From Emydura subglobosa (taxonomy: Eukaryota > Chordata > Testudines > Chelidae): a DNA stretch of 64,000 nt. The stretch is from NCBI GenBank assembly GCA_007922225.1, contig ML679960.1:7666844-7730843 (forward strand), read 5' to 3'. The translations under genes and the position numbers were made by a program. This document shows, one piece after another, positions 50,031 to 61,812 of the stretch; position 1 is the first letter of the stretch, and the number at the start of each line of letters is the position of its first letter. The notes beneath the pieces are model-generated. The model had not been told where the DNA came from and ran no database searches. It was given only the letters and a program-made list of their open reading frames with translations.

Positions 50031-50499
50031 TCTTCTGCCAAGTTGGGGGTTTTTGATCTCCTCACATGTTTGCTAAGTGGACAATCTATGCAAAGCCCAT
50101 AATTGAAAATCTTTTTCTTATGGGCCCTACTTGCCCCTTTTGAGGACTATGGCTTTATCAAGTTCATTTGTAAATCATGCTTTCCACACCATAGCTGCCA
50201 TGTGAAAAGCGACCACCATTTTACTTTGGCCACATGAATTTTACTCATTAGTAGCTAAGGAAATTAGCTGAAGGAGCCTAAAAGTAGTAGTTTTCTGTCC
50301 TCCCAGGCCTTATCTCTGATAAAAAAAAAGATCTAATATGAATATCTAATTGATATCTTTAAATCATTATCCACTGAAGAGGCCCATCCTGTATCATTCA
50401 TACAAGGAGCCATGTCCCATCCAAACTAACACTAAATAGCTCAGAAATCCTTGCCATCTGAGATTTCTCACATTTGTAGTTTGAAATTGAGCTTTTGGG

Positions 50500-50600
50500 T
50501 TTAGTATGTGGTGCTGGATGGCATTGGTGGCTGGTGATACACCAGAGGTTGGACTAGAGGATCTGGTGGTCCATTCTGGCATTAAATTCTATGACTCTCT
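50500..50600 (+). repeat. CR1-like 3' end fragment
   Basis: GAGGTTGGACTAGAGGATCT, GGTCCATTCTGGCATTAAAT and TCTATGACTCTCTGA resemble a LINE 3' end of the CR1/L3 type. It is short and degraded. Confidence 0.5.
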
Positions 50601-51915
50601 GATATAAAATATATAAATCACAAGAAAAATAAGCAGTGGGAGACGAGGGGAGAATGGATATTCCTGTATAACTCAGACCACTGAATTTCCCTGAATTAAT
50701 TCCTGTTTGAACTAGAACGTATCTTTTTTTGAAAACATCCAATCTTGATTTAAAAAATTTCCAGTAATGGAAAATCTACCAAAGTCCTTGGTGAGTTGTT
50801 CCAATGGTTAACGAATATTGATTAATAGACAATAACTAAAGTTGAGCTGAGCACAAATATATGGGTTATCTTAACAAGGGGGATGGGATATGTAGTATAT
50901 TTATTGGATTCAGCAAAATTAAGTAATAGTAACCAGACAGCCAACCATTCTATATATTTGTTGGGTTTCAGGCTTCTAAGTTTCTCCATAACAAGACTAT
51001 CCCATTTTACTGAACCAGCTTTCCAGAATGATTATGAATTAATTTCATCCTCTTAAAGAAACAGAAATGTAAGCATCTACCACAAAGAACCTAACAAGGA
51101 CATTTACCTGCTCATCTATGCATTTATTCCTAATATCTGGTAGTGCAATGAGCATATTTTCAGAGGTATAGTAGGGTTTATTAATTTTTGTGTCTACGTA
51201 AAGCAATAGATTGGCTGCTACAGAAGCTAAATTTCAGTCTTGCCCAAATTTGTAATTTTTTTCCCCAAGACAGAACATTTGCAAGCTGAAAGCAGGATTT
51301 TATTGAAATAGTTTTAATCCTTAATGTAGTGTTATAGATCTTTAATACAAGATTTGGTGTCAATAATTAGCATGGTGTTTTTTGTCTTGTTAATATTACC
51401 CATGGCTTGATTATACATATTACCCACACACATGCTAACTACTGCTCTGTGATCATTTTTATGCACCATGTAAGAAAAGTACATATGAATTCAAAGACAA
51501 TACATTCAGAAAATTAGAAAATTTATAAAAACTTGGGGTAAGGTACTATACAAATTTGAACTAATTATAGCTATCAGAAACTCTATTTTATTTGATTCAT
51601 CAGCAGCAACTCCCAACTAGAAGCTTTCAAACTAAAGTGGACAAATATAGTACAGGAATACTCCTCCACTGGCAGAGAGGTAGGCATTTCTCATCTATAC
51701 TGAATTTTACTGAAATCAGTACACTTTTATACCAAGTTCCAGCCAACAATTAATTTTTATTGTGAGTTCTAAAACCATCTGCAATGTGGTTTAAAATGGA
51801 AACATATTGGAAATGGAAAACAAACTAGCTGACTCTACTGGCAGGGCTAGTTACCTAATTTAGGTTTTAACTTCCAGGAAGCACTGCACAAGTTATGCAA
51901 GAAAAACTAAAAATG

Positions 51916-51921
51916 ACTTAC
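51916..51921 (-). promoter_or_regulatory. 5' splice site of exon 61
   Basis: The donor is GTAAGT after exon bases CCA. The intron part is a full consensus match to U1, so the exon end is well defined. Confidence 0.9.
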
Positions 51922-52000
51922 TGGAAAGGAAGTGCTGAGATGTAGGCCCAAAATCCCTGTGGGCTTCATGCAACTGCCTGATGCGCTCATCAATGGCCAC
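51922..52000 (-). CDS. DMD: dystrophin (DMD) exon 61
   Basis: This is an internal coding exon of dystrophin, the cytoskeletal protein that links actin to the dystroglycan complex at the muscle membrane. Read on the minus strand it starts in phase 0 with GTG and encodes 26 residues, including [12 protein letters not shown] and SQHFLS, then the first base of a Thr codon. The peptide matches the end of the last spectrin repeat and the entry to hinge 4 of vertebrate dystrophin. It differs from the human sequence as I remember it at a few positions, for example AIDERI where human has AVEDRV. It is flanked by a pyrimidine-rich acceptor ending in CAG and by a GTAAGT donor. The length of 79 bp equals human exon 61, and the outgoing phase joins exon 62 exactly. 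Utrophin is the only close alternative, and the downstream exon favours dystrophin. The exon is not a multiple of three, so skipping it would shift the frame. Confidence 0.95.
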
Positions 52001-52030
52001 CTGGGAAGAAGAAGAGGAGAAAAATGACTC
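52001..52030 (-). promoter_or_regulatory. 3' splice site of exon 61
   Basis: Read on the minus strand, this is an almost uninterrupted pyrimidine run (TCTCCTCTTCTTCTTCCC) followed by AG, directly before the GTG that opens exon 61. It is a strong consensus acceptor and it fixes the exon start. Confidence 0.9.
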
Positions 52031-52189
52031 TCCTCTCAACAAGCAGCAATCAAAGTTATTTTCATTAGAGAATGTATTTTGTTTTGTATAAGACAAAAGA
52101 ACATTCCCATGCACAATTTATAAACCAAGGGTTTGACTGTAGTTTACCAGGTTGAATCCAAAGACCAGTGAGACTAGCATTACGAGGAC

Positions 52190-52487
52190 AAGGGAGAAAA
52201 GTTGTTCTCATTAACCATTGAGGCCAGGATAAGAAGCAAAGGGTTTAAATTGCAGCAAGGGCGGTTTAGGTTGGACATTAGGAAAAGCTTCTTAACTGTC
52301 TGGGTAGTTAAACACTGGAATAAATTGCACAGGGAGGTTATGGAATTTCCATCATTGGAGATTTTTAAGAGCAGGTTGGACAGACATCTGTCAGGGATGA
52401 TTGAGATAATGCTTGGTCCTGCCTTGAGTAAAGGGGACTGGACTAGAAGACCTCTCAAGGTCCCTTCCAGTCCTATGATTCTATGAA
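52190..52487 (+). mobile_element. CR1 LINE 3' end next to exon 61
   Basis: This is a fairly young CR1 end. It contains GGTTTAGGTTGGACATTAGG, AATAAATTGCACAGGGAGGT, AGACATCTGTCAGGGATGAT and TCCAGTCCTATGATTCTATG. It keeps a short open frame of the ORF2 C-terminus (RIRSKGFKLQQGRFRLDIRK). It lies antisense to DMD, beginning 190 bp upstream of the exon 61 acceptor. Confidence 0.92.
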
Positions 52488-52989
52488 ATCAACAAGGTCT
52501 TTCTACTAATTTCAATGGGCACTGGATCAGGCCCACAACAAACAGCCTGATAAACCCCGTTCTAGTAAATCATCTGAACTTCCCCACCATTCAAAATAAT
52601 AAAAAAAGATTCTGTTCTCTTTCTTGCAAACATTAAAATGGGAAACAATCCCCTCTGTTATTACCTGAATTTGAACTACCATGAATGAACTTTTGGAGAG
52701 CAAACTGTCATAAAAGAATAACTTAAGTATAAAAGAAAGTAATCTTGTTTAGTGAGGTCATGTCAACTACACTTGTGTAGTGTTAAAATGTTGGTAATCA
52801 GCTAGCATCTGGGTACAAGCACATTCTTTGTTCTATAATTCAATTGACTTCCATCCTCTTGACCCCTTCTTTCCAGTATGGTGATGTCCTTTGACGAAAA
52901 TGTTTTTAGTGTCTTGTTGTGTTGATGTATTGCATGAAGACACAACCACTGTTTACAATTATGGTTTAATTTTTAAATCCCCACCCAAA

Positions 52990-53790
52990 CTTGTGTGTCT
53001 CAGGATTGGTCCACTATAAAGGTTTGTTGACAAAATTCAGCTTTTGTCAACAAAACAGTGGAAGTGTACACACTGAAATGCTCCTCCCAACGATGTAACT
53101 CCCCGGCTATGCTGACCTAATAAAACCACCTCAAGGAGAGGTGTAGGGCTTATGTCAGTGTAGTTAGGGGCAACACAGTGTCAGTATAGACACTGCATTC
53201 TTTACAACAGCTGTTGGCTGTCATTCTTGTCAATTTCACGGCTCCAATGGAATGAAATTGAGAAGAAAGCCGGGCAGCTAGAACCCAGTGACCCCGGCAC
53301 TCTTGAATGCTGAGCAGATGGATCCTGCTCCTAGCAGGGAATGGGTAGGGGAGAAGCCTGGGCAGCTTCCCTGCCTGCTCCCTGCCAGAAGCTGGGGCAG
53401 CCTTGTCAATTTTATGGCTGAGCCAAATTGACAAGGCTGCCTCACTCCTGTGGGGAGCTGGGGGGGAAGGGGCGGCAAGAAATTGGGACAGCTGGACCCC
53501 GCTCCCCAGGGTTTCCCAGCAGGGAATGGGTGGGGGGGGGGCAGTCCGCTGGCAGCCTGGAAGCCTGTGGGGCAGCTTGGCTCCCACTAGGGAGCTGCCA
53601 GTGAAGCTGAGAGACTGTGCTCTCAGCTCCCACACTGCCCCTTTGGGTCGGTGGAAGTGCTCGTGGTGAGGACGCACTCCACCACCCCAAGGAGGGCAGT
53701 GTGGACATCAGCCACTGCAGTAATTAATATGGTGACTGTAAGTCGACCTGACATAGGTCGACTTATCTTTGTAGTGTAGACGAGCCTCAG
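52990..53790. mobile_element. hAT-like element with GC-rich centre
   Basis: The left side has AGGTTTGTTGACAAAATTCA and GCTTTTGTCAACAAAAC. The right side has GTAAGTCGACCTGACATAGG and TTTGTAGTGTAGACGAGCCT, typical of turtle elements. The centre is GC-rich and gives open frames up to 175 codons with no recognisable domain, so I call none of them genes. Confidence 0.55.
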
Positions 53791-54129
53791 TATAAAGTCT
53801 CAGTATAAAACAGAGTGTCTAAGACAGGTGGGCAGTAAGATAATCTTGTACAGAAAATTTCAAAATACATGGGTGACATGCACCAACAGCTATATTTTCA
53901 AAGGACGCTGTCAGGTAGCTTAGGTCTAAATTTAGCATTTAAAAACCGAAAAAAGCCTAAAACAAATAACAGTAAATTCTTAGAAACGTTTTAAACAAAA
54001 TAATTAATAGGACAGATTAACTGAATTCAAACATTTCTGTGCAAGGTCTTCAAACCAAACAATGGAGAGCTATGCTAGAGCAGAAAAACCAGAAAGCTTT
54101 TGTTGCCCAAATTGAGAGAGATGTTTACC

Positions 54130-54152
54130 AAAAAAAAAAAAGGGGGGGGGGG
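54130..54152 (+). repeat. A12-G11 homopolymer tract
   Basis: Twelve A are followed directly by eleven G. It is likely length-polymorphic and prone to assembly error. Confidence 0.9.
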
Positions 54153-56177
54153 TGTAAACAAACAGCACATATGATGAAAAAAGAAATTTGGTTTTAATAT
54201 TGGTAGTATGGGCAGTAGTATGCTCAGCTTTTTAACTTGAGTGGCCAATGTTTGGGATCATGTGGGCTACCATTAGGAGAAGCAATCCATAATGAAGCCA
54301 GGTATTTCTTTGATGCAATCTTGTTTTTTACAATAAATGTACAAAGTCCTGTTTCCCTGAGCACAGTAGGGCTCAAAGGACAGGAGGCAATTTCTTTACT
54401 CACAGTTCCCAGCTTCTTTCCAATCAGCACTCTGCCCCCAATCCCTCTCCCTTGGCTTTCTCACAGGTCACATTGCAAGTGCTTCTCTTGCTATTTCCTG
54501 GTTTTCTTGTGCTTCTGTGTCTTCTTCTGACTTCCTCTGGCTGCTTCCCAGGGACGGACACATAGAGGCACCCTGTGTTTGCAGTCAGCCCCCTGAGAAA
54601 GCTTTCTGCCCACATAGCTCAGCTTCTGTGTTTTGGGCAGTGGCTCCTATTTTTTCAGCTATCTTACTTTATAAAGGAGCTTAATTTCTTCTTACACTTA
54701 TCTGGAATGAAGGGTGGCTAGCAGGCCCACCAACATCAACAAGTCTGTGATTGCCTAAAGATCAAAGATATGCCTGCTGGAAGCTACCGCCACCTTTGGC
54801 ATAACAATATTATTTATTAACCTGAGTGTGACCTTTCAATGAATCACAGTCTTCCATAATTTCAAATATTGACTTCTAGCTCAACAAGACAACATTGTTT
54901 TATTTTTTAAATGAGCCACGCTGAAGAAAATAAAAAATGTGTGTCTGCTCTTTAGACTCCTCTAAATAAACTCAAAACACACCATCTGTTTTGAAAGGGT
55001 TCTTTACAGAAATCTAAGATGCTTCCTGTCCTTGATGCATGTGTTCAAGGTCTTTCTTCATTATTAACATTTACTTATCAATACTCAAAACCATATTCCA
55101 TTTTAAGTTTAATTGATAAAGGAAAACGAAAAACAAAGATGGTAAACACCGCAGTCTGACATATACAATCCTAAAATCCTATTGAGAATGAGGGCTCTGC
55201 AAAGGTATGCAATGGACATCAACATTTTTTATGCTATGACAATGACAAATCTGAGCACGTGATTATGGTAAAGATTATGGAGCCTCTAGATATTTGTGCT
55301 CACTGCCAGTTCGCAGTCCATAAAATTCTATGCAATATATAAAGCTGGGAAAAGTCAGGTATTTCTATGAACTGTGTGAGCTTTATGCAAAACACGCTTA
55401 AACTGAAATTTTAGTCTAATATGCAAACCCAGCAAAACGACACACACTAAATTCCACAGTGAATTTGTAAACTGAACAACTATATGTAGCCTTGGATGCT
55501 AGCCTGGAAATATCTATATTTACAGAGGTGTATTTTGTCAATGTAAAAATGAATAAAACATAAGGAAGCCTTGATTACTCTCCAGGACTAATCAATTGAG
55601 CATTAAAAGTTATTCTATCACGCTACCAAACCACACAGTACTGTTTATCAATGTATCAGTGTACTGTGTGTATATTCATATACCATATGGTACATAAAAA
55701 AAATAAACAACAAATGCAAACTTTGTTTTTTAAATCTCGACTCAATTTTTTCCAAGGTACATGAAAGGTAGTTTCAACATATGTAAAAAGTGTTCTGCTT
55801 CTTTAGCATGTTAGCGGAATGTCCATCCTCAGAGCTGAATCTTGCACAGAAACTTGTATTCCCCTGTGGTGAAAATAGCAAAAATTTTCCCTCTGAATCA
55901 AATGTATTCATTTCACTCAAAAATATCATTTTTTGAATGCAAGGATACATAAACTACTGTCATCCTGTTCCATAGGTAATAGCTTTATTGCTTAACAGAC
56001 AAAGAAAAAGTAATGTATTCTTGCTTCAGATAGACTACTCCTAGGAGTACCAGTTTAATCAGACAACCAAATAAAAATCCATGGGTTTTTATAGCATAAC
56101 GTGGGTGTGTGATGAGCAAAAACTTTCTTTGATCTTGCTCCTTTTGCAAAAGGTTATTGATCAGCAAGATGAATAAA

Positions 56178-56305
56178 AGTCAGATTCAGACACCCCTTCT
56201 TATATTGAGTAGTAGCTTTCTCCACAAGCAATGCCACAGAAATCAAGAGACTACTTGTGGTGTCAACTACTACTCAGTATAAGTAGGGGTTATCAGAATC
56301 TGGTA
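56178..56305. repeat. hairpin repeat
   Basis: The left arm CAGATTCAGACACCCCTTCT followed by TATATTGAGTAGTAGC pairs with the right arm CTACTACTCAGTATAAGTAG followed by GGGTTATCAGAATCTGG. An inner pair, CTCCACAAGCA / ACTACTTGTGG, extends it. It is a relative of 34530-34668. Confidence 0.8.
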
Positions 56306-56912
56306 TAAAGAAACAAGCATAAAGGGTGGGGCTCTGATTTTAAAACAAACACATCTTCCACAGGTAGAAGTATGGTATTATACATTCCTTTCTCTTCAAT
56401 GAGACTGATTCTTTGCAAAAGATGTAAATTTCATCATGTATTTTGTCCACAATTTTGTACTACAGTTTGTCTTCTTTCAATCATAAGATAAAAAATTAAA
56501 GAGCAACAGCAGTGCAGCAGACATTGAAACATTGTGCTTTTAATTAAAAACACTATAATCACGTAAAGCAGTAGAGATACGAAATATGGCAGCTTCTGTT
56601 CAATCCAAAAATAAATGATGGTGCTTAAAAGCATTCATTCTTCTTTTAAAACAGAAGTGAATGTGAAGAGATTTATTAAAAGGAGTTATTCCTCTCTCTC
56701 CCTATTACCCAATCCCAACACACTGAATTACATTTATGTCTATCAGATAAATAGATTACAGATAGTAACAAAAGTAAAGCTGTTACTGGCAATGGTTACT
56801 GGCAATAGTTAATCGGCAATAGTTAATCCAACGTAGGGGCTGAATCTTACAAACACTCATTATAGCAGTTCCAGAAATGAGGATTTGCAGGACTTGGGTC
56901 CGTTATTTAGGC

Positions 56913-57185
56913 CTGATCTACTCTAGGAAATTAGGTCAGTATAATTATGTTGCTCAGGGGTGTGAAAAATCCACACCCCCGAGCAACACAGTAACACTAA
57001 CCTAACTTCCTGTACAGACAGCACTAATTCGACAGGAGAATTCTCCCGTCAACCGAGCTACCACTTCTTGGGGAGGTAGAGTATCTACACTGATGGCAGA
57101 CCTGTTCCCGTTATCATAGATATTGTCATCAATGAGGCACTACAGTGGTGCCGCTGCAGTGTTTTAAGTGTAGAAAAGCTGTTAG
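56913..57185. mobile_element. hAT-like short element
   Basis: GGCCTGATCTACTCTAGGAA at the left and TGTTTTAAGTGTAGAAAAGC at the right form degraded inverted ends. The interior includes CTCAGGGGTGTGAAAAATCC and CCACACCCCCGAGCAACACA. Confidence 0.6.
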
Positions 57186-57373
57186 CTTTCCCCTCTTTTT
57201 GTTTTGTTTTGTCTGTTTTTAGCTGGACATATTTTTTTGATCTGGAGGCTTTCACCTTTAGTGCAAATCCAGGGGAGACTAAGTGTCTCCTTTTCAGACC
57301 AACTCCCCCCCAAGCCCCTCAAACCCAAACACGCACAACCAAAAAAAAAAAAACCAAATTCCAGATGATGTTG

Positions 57374-57594
57374 TTTGTAGTGTTGTTGTACCCATGCTGG
57401 TCCCAGGATATTAGAGAGACAAGGTGGGTGACTTAATATTTTTTATTGGATCAACTTCTGCTGGTGAAAGAGTCGAAATTTCAAGCTACACAGACCTGAA
57501 AAAGAGCTCTGTGTAGTTCAAAAGCTGGTCTCTTTCACCAATAGAAGTTGGTCCAATAAAAAATATTACCTCATGGCACCTTGCCTCTTTAAAG
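57374..57594 (+). mobile_element. SINE-like foldback element with 8-bp target duplication
   Basis: A head (TGTACCCATGCTGGTCCCAG) is followed by two arms of about 75 bp (57419-57493 and 57509-57584). These are reverse complements around a 15-base loop and are carried by one element. TGATGTTG flanks the element (57366-57373 and 57595-57602). The RNA would fold into a long hairpin. Confidence 0.8.
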
Positions 57595-59905
57595 TGATGT
57601 TGACCATCATTTAGAGCTCTAACTCCCTGGTATGGACAAACAGTATTTAGTGTGGTGCTTGTAAAGTTGTAACTGTGTAACCCCATTTAGCTTTTTCTGG
57701 TATTCAGGCTTTGGAAGCTTTGATTAATGCGTATATGTGCATACGCTCACAAAGGAACAACAAATGCCTGCACTCCCACATAATGGGACTACAACAAAGA
57801 CTTCTCTTGTACTGCTACCCTACTAGCGAACTAACTGTAAACCACCTTCTCTATACAGGCCATTCATCACTTCTTGATGTATCGCACAGATAGTTTTTTA
57901 AAAGATTCTTTAATAATTTATTTCATGTTCCAATCCCTAATTTGCAACCATATGTATTCCCACAAGGTTTGACAGGGAGGTACCTCAAGAGGTTTATTAC
58001 AGACTCAGTATTACAGGCTCAGTTAGAATCCTTTAACTTCTTCTAGTTTGATGAATCTACCATCCCATGAAGGAATTACTTTAATATTTTCCTAAAAAGT
58101 CTGGATGAGATCTCATATAAGGCATTCAGTAGAATTACTCTGTGAGATAATGAATCACTGTTAGCTCAGAAGGCATAGGGACCAGTTGTGTGTGTTCATG
58201 AAAAAAACTAGGACAACAATCATGAGACATCAATGCCAATATTATTTGAAAATTCAATGAAACTAGCAAGTAAGAAAAAAAGAACATTCAATTTCAGATA
58301 TATTATATCTACTGCACTCCTGGAGGCATGACTTCCCCAACTGTTATTTCCAGGCAGATCTCTTTAGAAATCCCTTAAATTAATTTGCAAGACATAAAAT
58401 AATAAGGGAATAAATAGCTAATTATTTTTTTCTTTCTTTTCTCAGCACACTTAGTTTCACCTCTCCAATTTCTAAAATGACTTTTATTCTTTCAGGGAAA
58501 AAGGACTTCCTTTTCTGTCTCTGATGCTCCTGTAAATTAACAGTAGCTTCTATTACCACTATTATTAAGTCAAATTATACTACCATTAAAATGACTCCAC
58601 CATTTCATGTGCTATTTTGAAAGGGAATCATTAATATTATAGTGGCAGAAACAGCATTCAAATCTCCCCCTTCCTGTTTCATCAGAGATATCTTTGTCAA
58701 AATCTATAGTGTCAGCCAGATCCCAAGTTCACAATGTAGAAGGCAGAAGAAAAAAATGATCTCAGGTTTCAATTAAAGGAAAATAAAATATCTCCTTGCC
58801 AGAGTTTTTTGAGCGGCTTCACTATAGATAAAACATAAACAAATATTGAGACACCTTCCATGAAATCAAGAACATGGCTCTAGATGCTGGGGGATTTCAT
58901 TATGCTTCACTGTTTCAAATTATTTCATTTTCTATTTTAAGATCAGGAGCAGAAGAGATGGGGGGAGGTCAGGTAGGTCTCTCCCGTTCCATGGTTTAAG
59001 TTGAAACATTTACATTTAAGCTTACCTTCTATAAATTATTATTCGTTTCAAATATATCACCAGCAGAAAAGTCTTCGGAGGTCAGAGTAATACCCTTCTT
59101 CTAAGGGCATGTGAGGGCATAGGCAGCATAATACTTAGACACTAATTACACAATTATGTTTCTCAGTATTCAAACATAGGCAAATTGCAAAGGACAAGTA
59201 GCTGCAATTTAAAATAGTTATTAATGTGAGAAAGTAGGGCTGGGATCATTAACTGAAAAACAAATGAGATGCAAGACACAAAGAACTAAGACAATTCTTG
59301 AAAAAAAGCTGTCTGAAGCTGGCTGAGAGTCTGAGGAAAAATGGCAGAGAAGGAAAAAATAATCTTAGTCAAGCAGCTGCTTTTAGTGCAGCAGCAAAGC
59401 AATAAAGTCAGAGGGTTAAAAATTTGCTCCACCAGTGATGGTTTTCATGAAGAGAGGAGGATAATTTTCTGTATTTAATAAGCATGCATACATACAATAC
59501 TTAATAAAACAACACTCCTCTAATCCCCCATCCTATTTGCAGCATTTCCATAGCATCCTGACCTTGACTCTAATCACATCCAATTTGACTGCACATCAAA
59601 GAACAATGGCTCCTACAAGACCCTCTTTAATGTTACCCAGCACTCCTCCTCCTATCTGCTGAAAAGCTTCTTTCTTTTCCCTCATTGACTCGGAGCTGCC
59701 AAACCAGTAAGAGGCTGTTCTTTGCAAATCAATAAACAGGAAGATCTGATCTACTGTACTTCCAATAGCTACTGAATTCAGTCACTCTGTGTTCTTTGCA
59801 TATCAGAAGATAAGGATGGATTTAAATAAGCACACTTTGTGCTATAAGGAAGGACAGAGAAAAGGGGATTGATATCTATTGTTTCTGAACTGCTGATATG
59901 CAGTG

Positions 59906-60003
59906 TTAAAATCTGAAGAAGAGCTCTGTGTAGCTCAAAAGCTTGTCTCTTCTACAAACAGAAGTTGGTCCAACAAAAGATATTACCTCACCCATCGTGT
60001 CTG
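59906..60003 (-). mobile_element. SINE-like foldback family, single arm
   Basis: TCTGAAGAAGAGCTCTGTGT, AGCTCAAAAGCTTGTCTCTT and AGATATTACCTCACCCATCG are the clean consensus of the right arm of the family. Only one arm is present. Confidence 0.7.
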
Positions 60004-60839
60004 TCTTGACAGTTACTCAATTTGAAGTTCAGGGCTTGACAGTTTATTGGTAGAAAGACCTGCATCCTGACACATTTTGGGGATATATTCAACTATTTCT
60101 GAAATCACTGTGTGTGTGTTTTTTACATATTCTTGATTGATGGTAGGGTGGGGGGTGGGGAAGGGGATAGTGCAGATAAACTGTTAATATTACTCTAATG
60201 TGTTTTTTGATGATAAAGGTACTGAATTTAAATTCCAGAATTTTTGGGTTATGACAGCACTGTATATTTAGACAGCTGATAATCTCAGTGACTTTATGCA
60301 ATTCCTTTTTTCACTAAAAAAGAAATCCTAAAATCCACTAGGATACATGTATTGTACCTTGACTACGTTTATTAATCCTCAAATGAAACAAGGGAATAAA
60401 ATGTAATAAAAATTCAGGAAACATTATTAAGCCCTGGGCATAGAGTCTTAGAAAACAGTATAAAACAAACAAACAACCCTCCTTGACTTAGTAGGTCTAC
60501 TGTGAAAAATCAGCCATTGCTTCTTTGACTTTTGTTTTATAATCCTAACATAGAGCAGTGAATGTCAGGTGTGTGGGTGTCTGTAAAGAAAGAAAGAAGC
60601 TCTTGTGATTTAAATAAGAGGAGCATTCATACTTAGGGAAAATATAAAAATCTGTAAATCTAGTGAAATCTTCTAAACCAGACATAATATACTATGTTAG
60701 GTTACAGTTGGGCTAAAAAAGAGGAACTACTTTTTAAAAAAAATTTAAAGTAAAAAAAATATTATGAAAAGGCATCTTAAATAGAGCTGGCAGATCTTTT
60801 TTTTAAATGCATATTTTCAGGGCCCAAAACTATTTGTCA

Positions 60840-61015
60840 AATTCAGGTCAATTTTGATGAATGGTTTTTAATTGAAAAAAAATTTTTTTGAAAGAGTCAA
60901 AATGAAACATTTCATTTCAACTTTTTCCATTTCAAAACTTTTTATTTAAAAAAAGGAAAAATGTTTTGTTTCAACTGACTCAAAACACTGGTTTGATTTC
61001 AAACTTGAGATGGCC
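60840..61015. repeat. A/T-rich repeat, weakly recognised
   Basis: Alternating AAAAATTTTTTTGAAAG, TTTCATTTCAACTTTTTCCA and TTTTGTTTCAACTGACTC segments resemble a turtle low-complexity-like repeat. It borders the GC-rich hAT-like element and abruptly changes base composition. Confidence 0.35.
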
Positions 61016-61812
61016 CAGAGGTGTACCGTGGATCTCTGGTGCCCAGGGGCCAATGCTTGCACTTGCGCCCCCTTTCTCCCCACCATCGGCGAGAGTGCCC
61101 CACATGGGGTGGGGGGGGTCTGCGGGCCCATTTCCCACTCTCCCCCAGTAATCCCCTCCACTGTGGGGGCGGCAGGTGCTGCTGGGAGTGGGAGTGACAG
61201 GTTCTGACTCAGAGCCCTGCTGTTGGGTTGGCTGCCTGGCCCCTGCGGGGCTGGTGTCCTCGTGGCTCCCTGGTGTCGTTCAACTTCCAAAGTTGGGCTG
61301 TCTGTGAGGATAATCTTCTCCTGGATGTGCCTGGGGCAGCAGCCCCCTCCCCCGCACGAGCAGCCCTGTGTCTACTGGTGTCACAAGGAGCTTGTCCTGG
61401 CTTTTTAACATGTCACACGTGAAGGTGAGGGGCAGATCATGATGAAATCCGAAGCATCTGCAGACTAAGCACAGAGCCTCTGGAGAGCTTCCTTCTACCA
61501 GCTGAGCGTATTTGTTTCAAGATTGAAAAAGTGCTGCAATGTCACTCCCAGCTGTTAGGAAAGTCAGGGTGAGGCAAAAGCCTTCCCCTCCTCCCGCACC
61601 TAAATGGTACCTCTGTGCCCAGAGCAGGGGTGGAGGGGCCGGGAGGATGCTTGCTCCCTCTTCAGCGGGAGCCCTCAGCAGCCAGGCAGAGCTATCAAAG
61701 CTTGGCCCTTGGCTGCCTGCGACAGTGGGGGACAGCTCCTCCAATGAGGGCCTGGGTGGTGTCCCCCCAGGCCAGCACCCAGGGGCATGGCCCCCTTCTC
61801 AGTACGCCACTG
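61016..61812. mobile_element. GC-rich hAT-like element with 8-bp duplication
   Basis: The ends are CAGAGGTGTACCG and CAGTACGCCACTG, inverted copies. AGATGGCC (61008-61015) and GGATGGCC (61813-61820) flank it and match at seven of eight bases, the duplication length expected for hAT. It is longer than the copy at 39206-39570 and shares its ends. Its open frames have no recognised domain. Confidence 0.7.

Larger units (their letters stand above)
32359..51921 (-). other. DMD: DMD intron 61 (complete, 19,563 bp)
   Basis: Both ends are set by the two exons, so the intron is complete. It contains foldback repeats, hAT-like elements, two LTR-like segments, a minus-strand CR1 and palindromes. Repeat-poor stretches in which I recognise nothing are 32400-33330, 34916-36985, 37070-39200, 40805-42585, 43455-46495, 49050-50500 and 50600-51915. 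Of these, 43861-44530 is relatively GC-rich but has no recognisable gene. Confidence 0.9.

Noticed and set aside
53150..53677. 175-codon open frame on minus
   Set aside because: It lies inside the GC-rich centre of a hAT-like element and has no known motif.
56760..56830. Short repeated phrase TACTGGCAATGGTTACTGGC considered as a CRISPR-like repeat
   Set aside because: Only two or three imperfect units of about 15 bp with no spacers, and the genome is a vertebrate.
60966..61290. Several overlapping Pro/Gly-rich frames near 61-62 kb
   Set aside because: They arise from the GC-rich hAT-like element and overlap each other on both strands.
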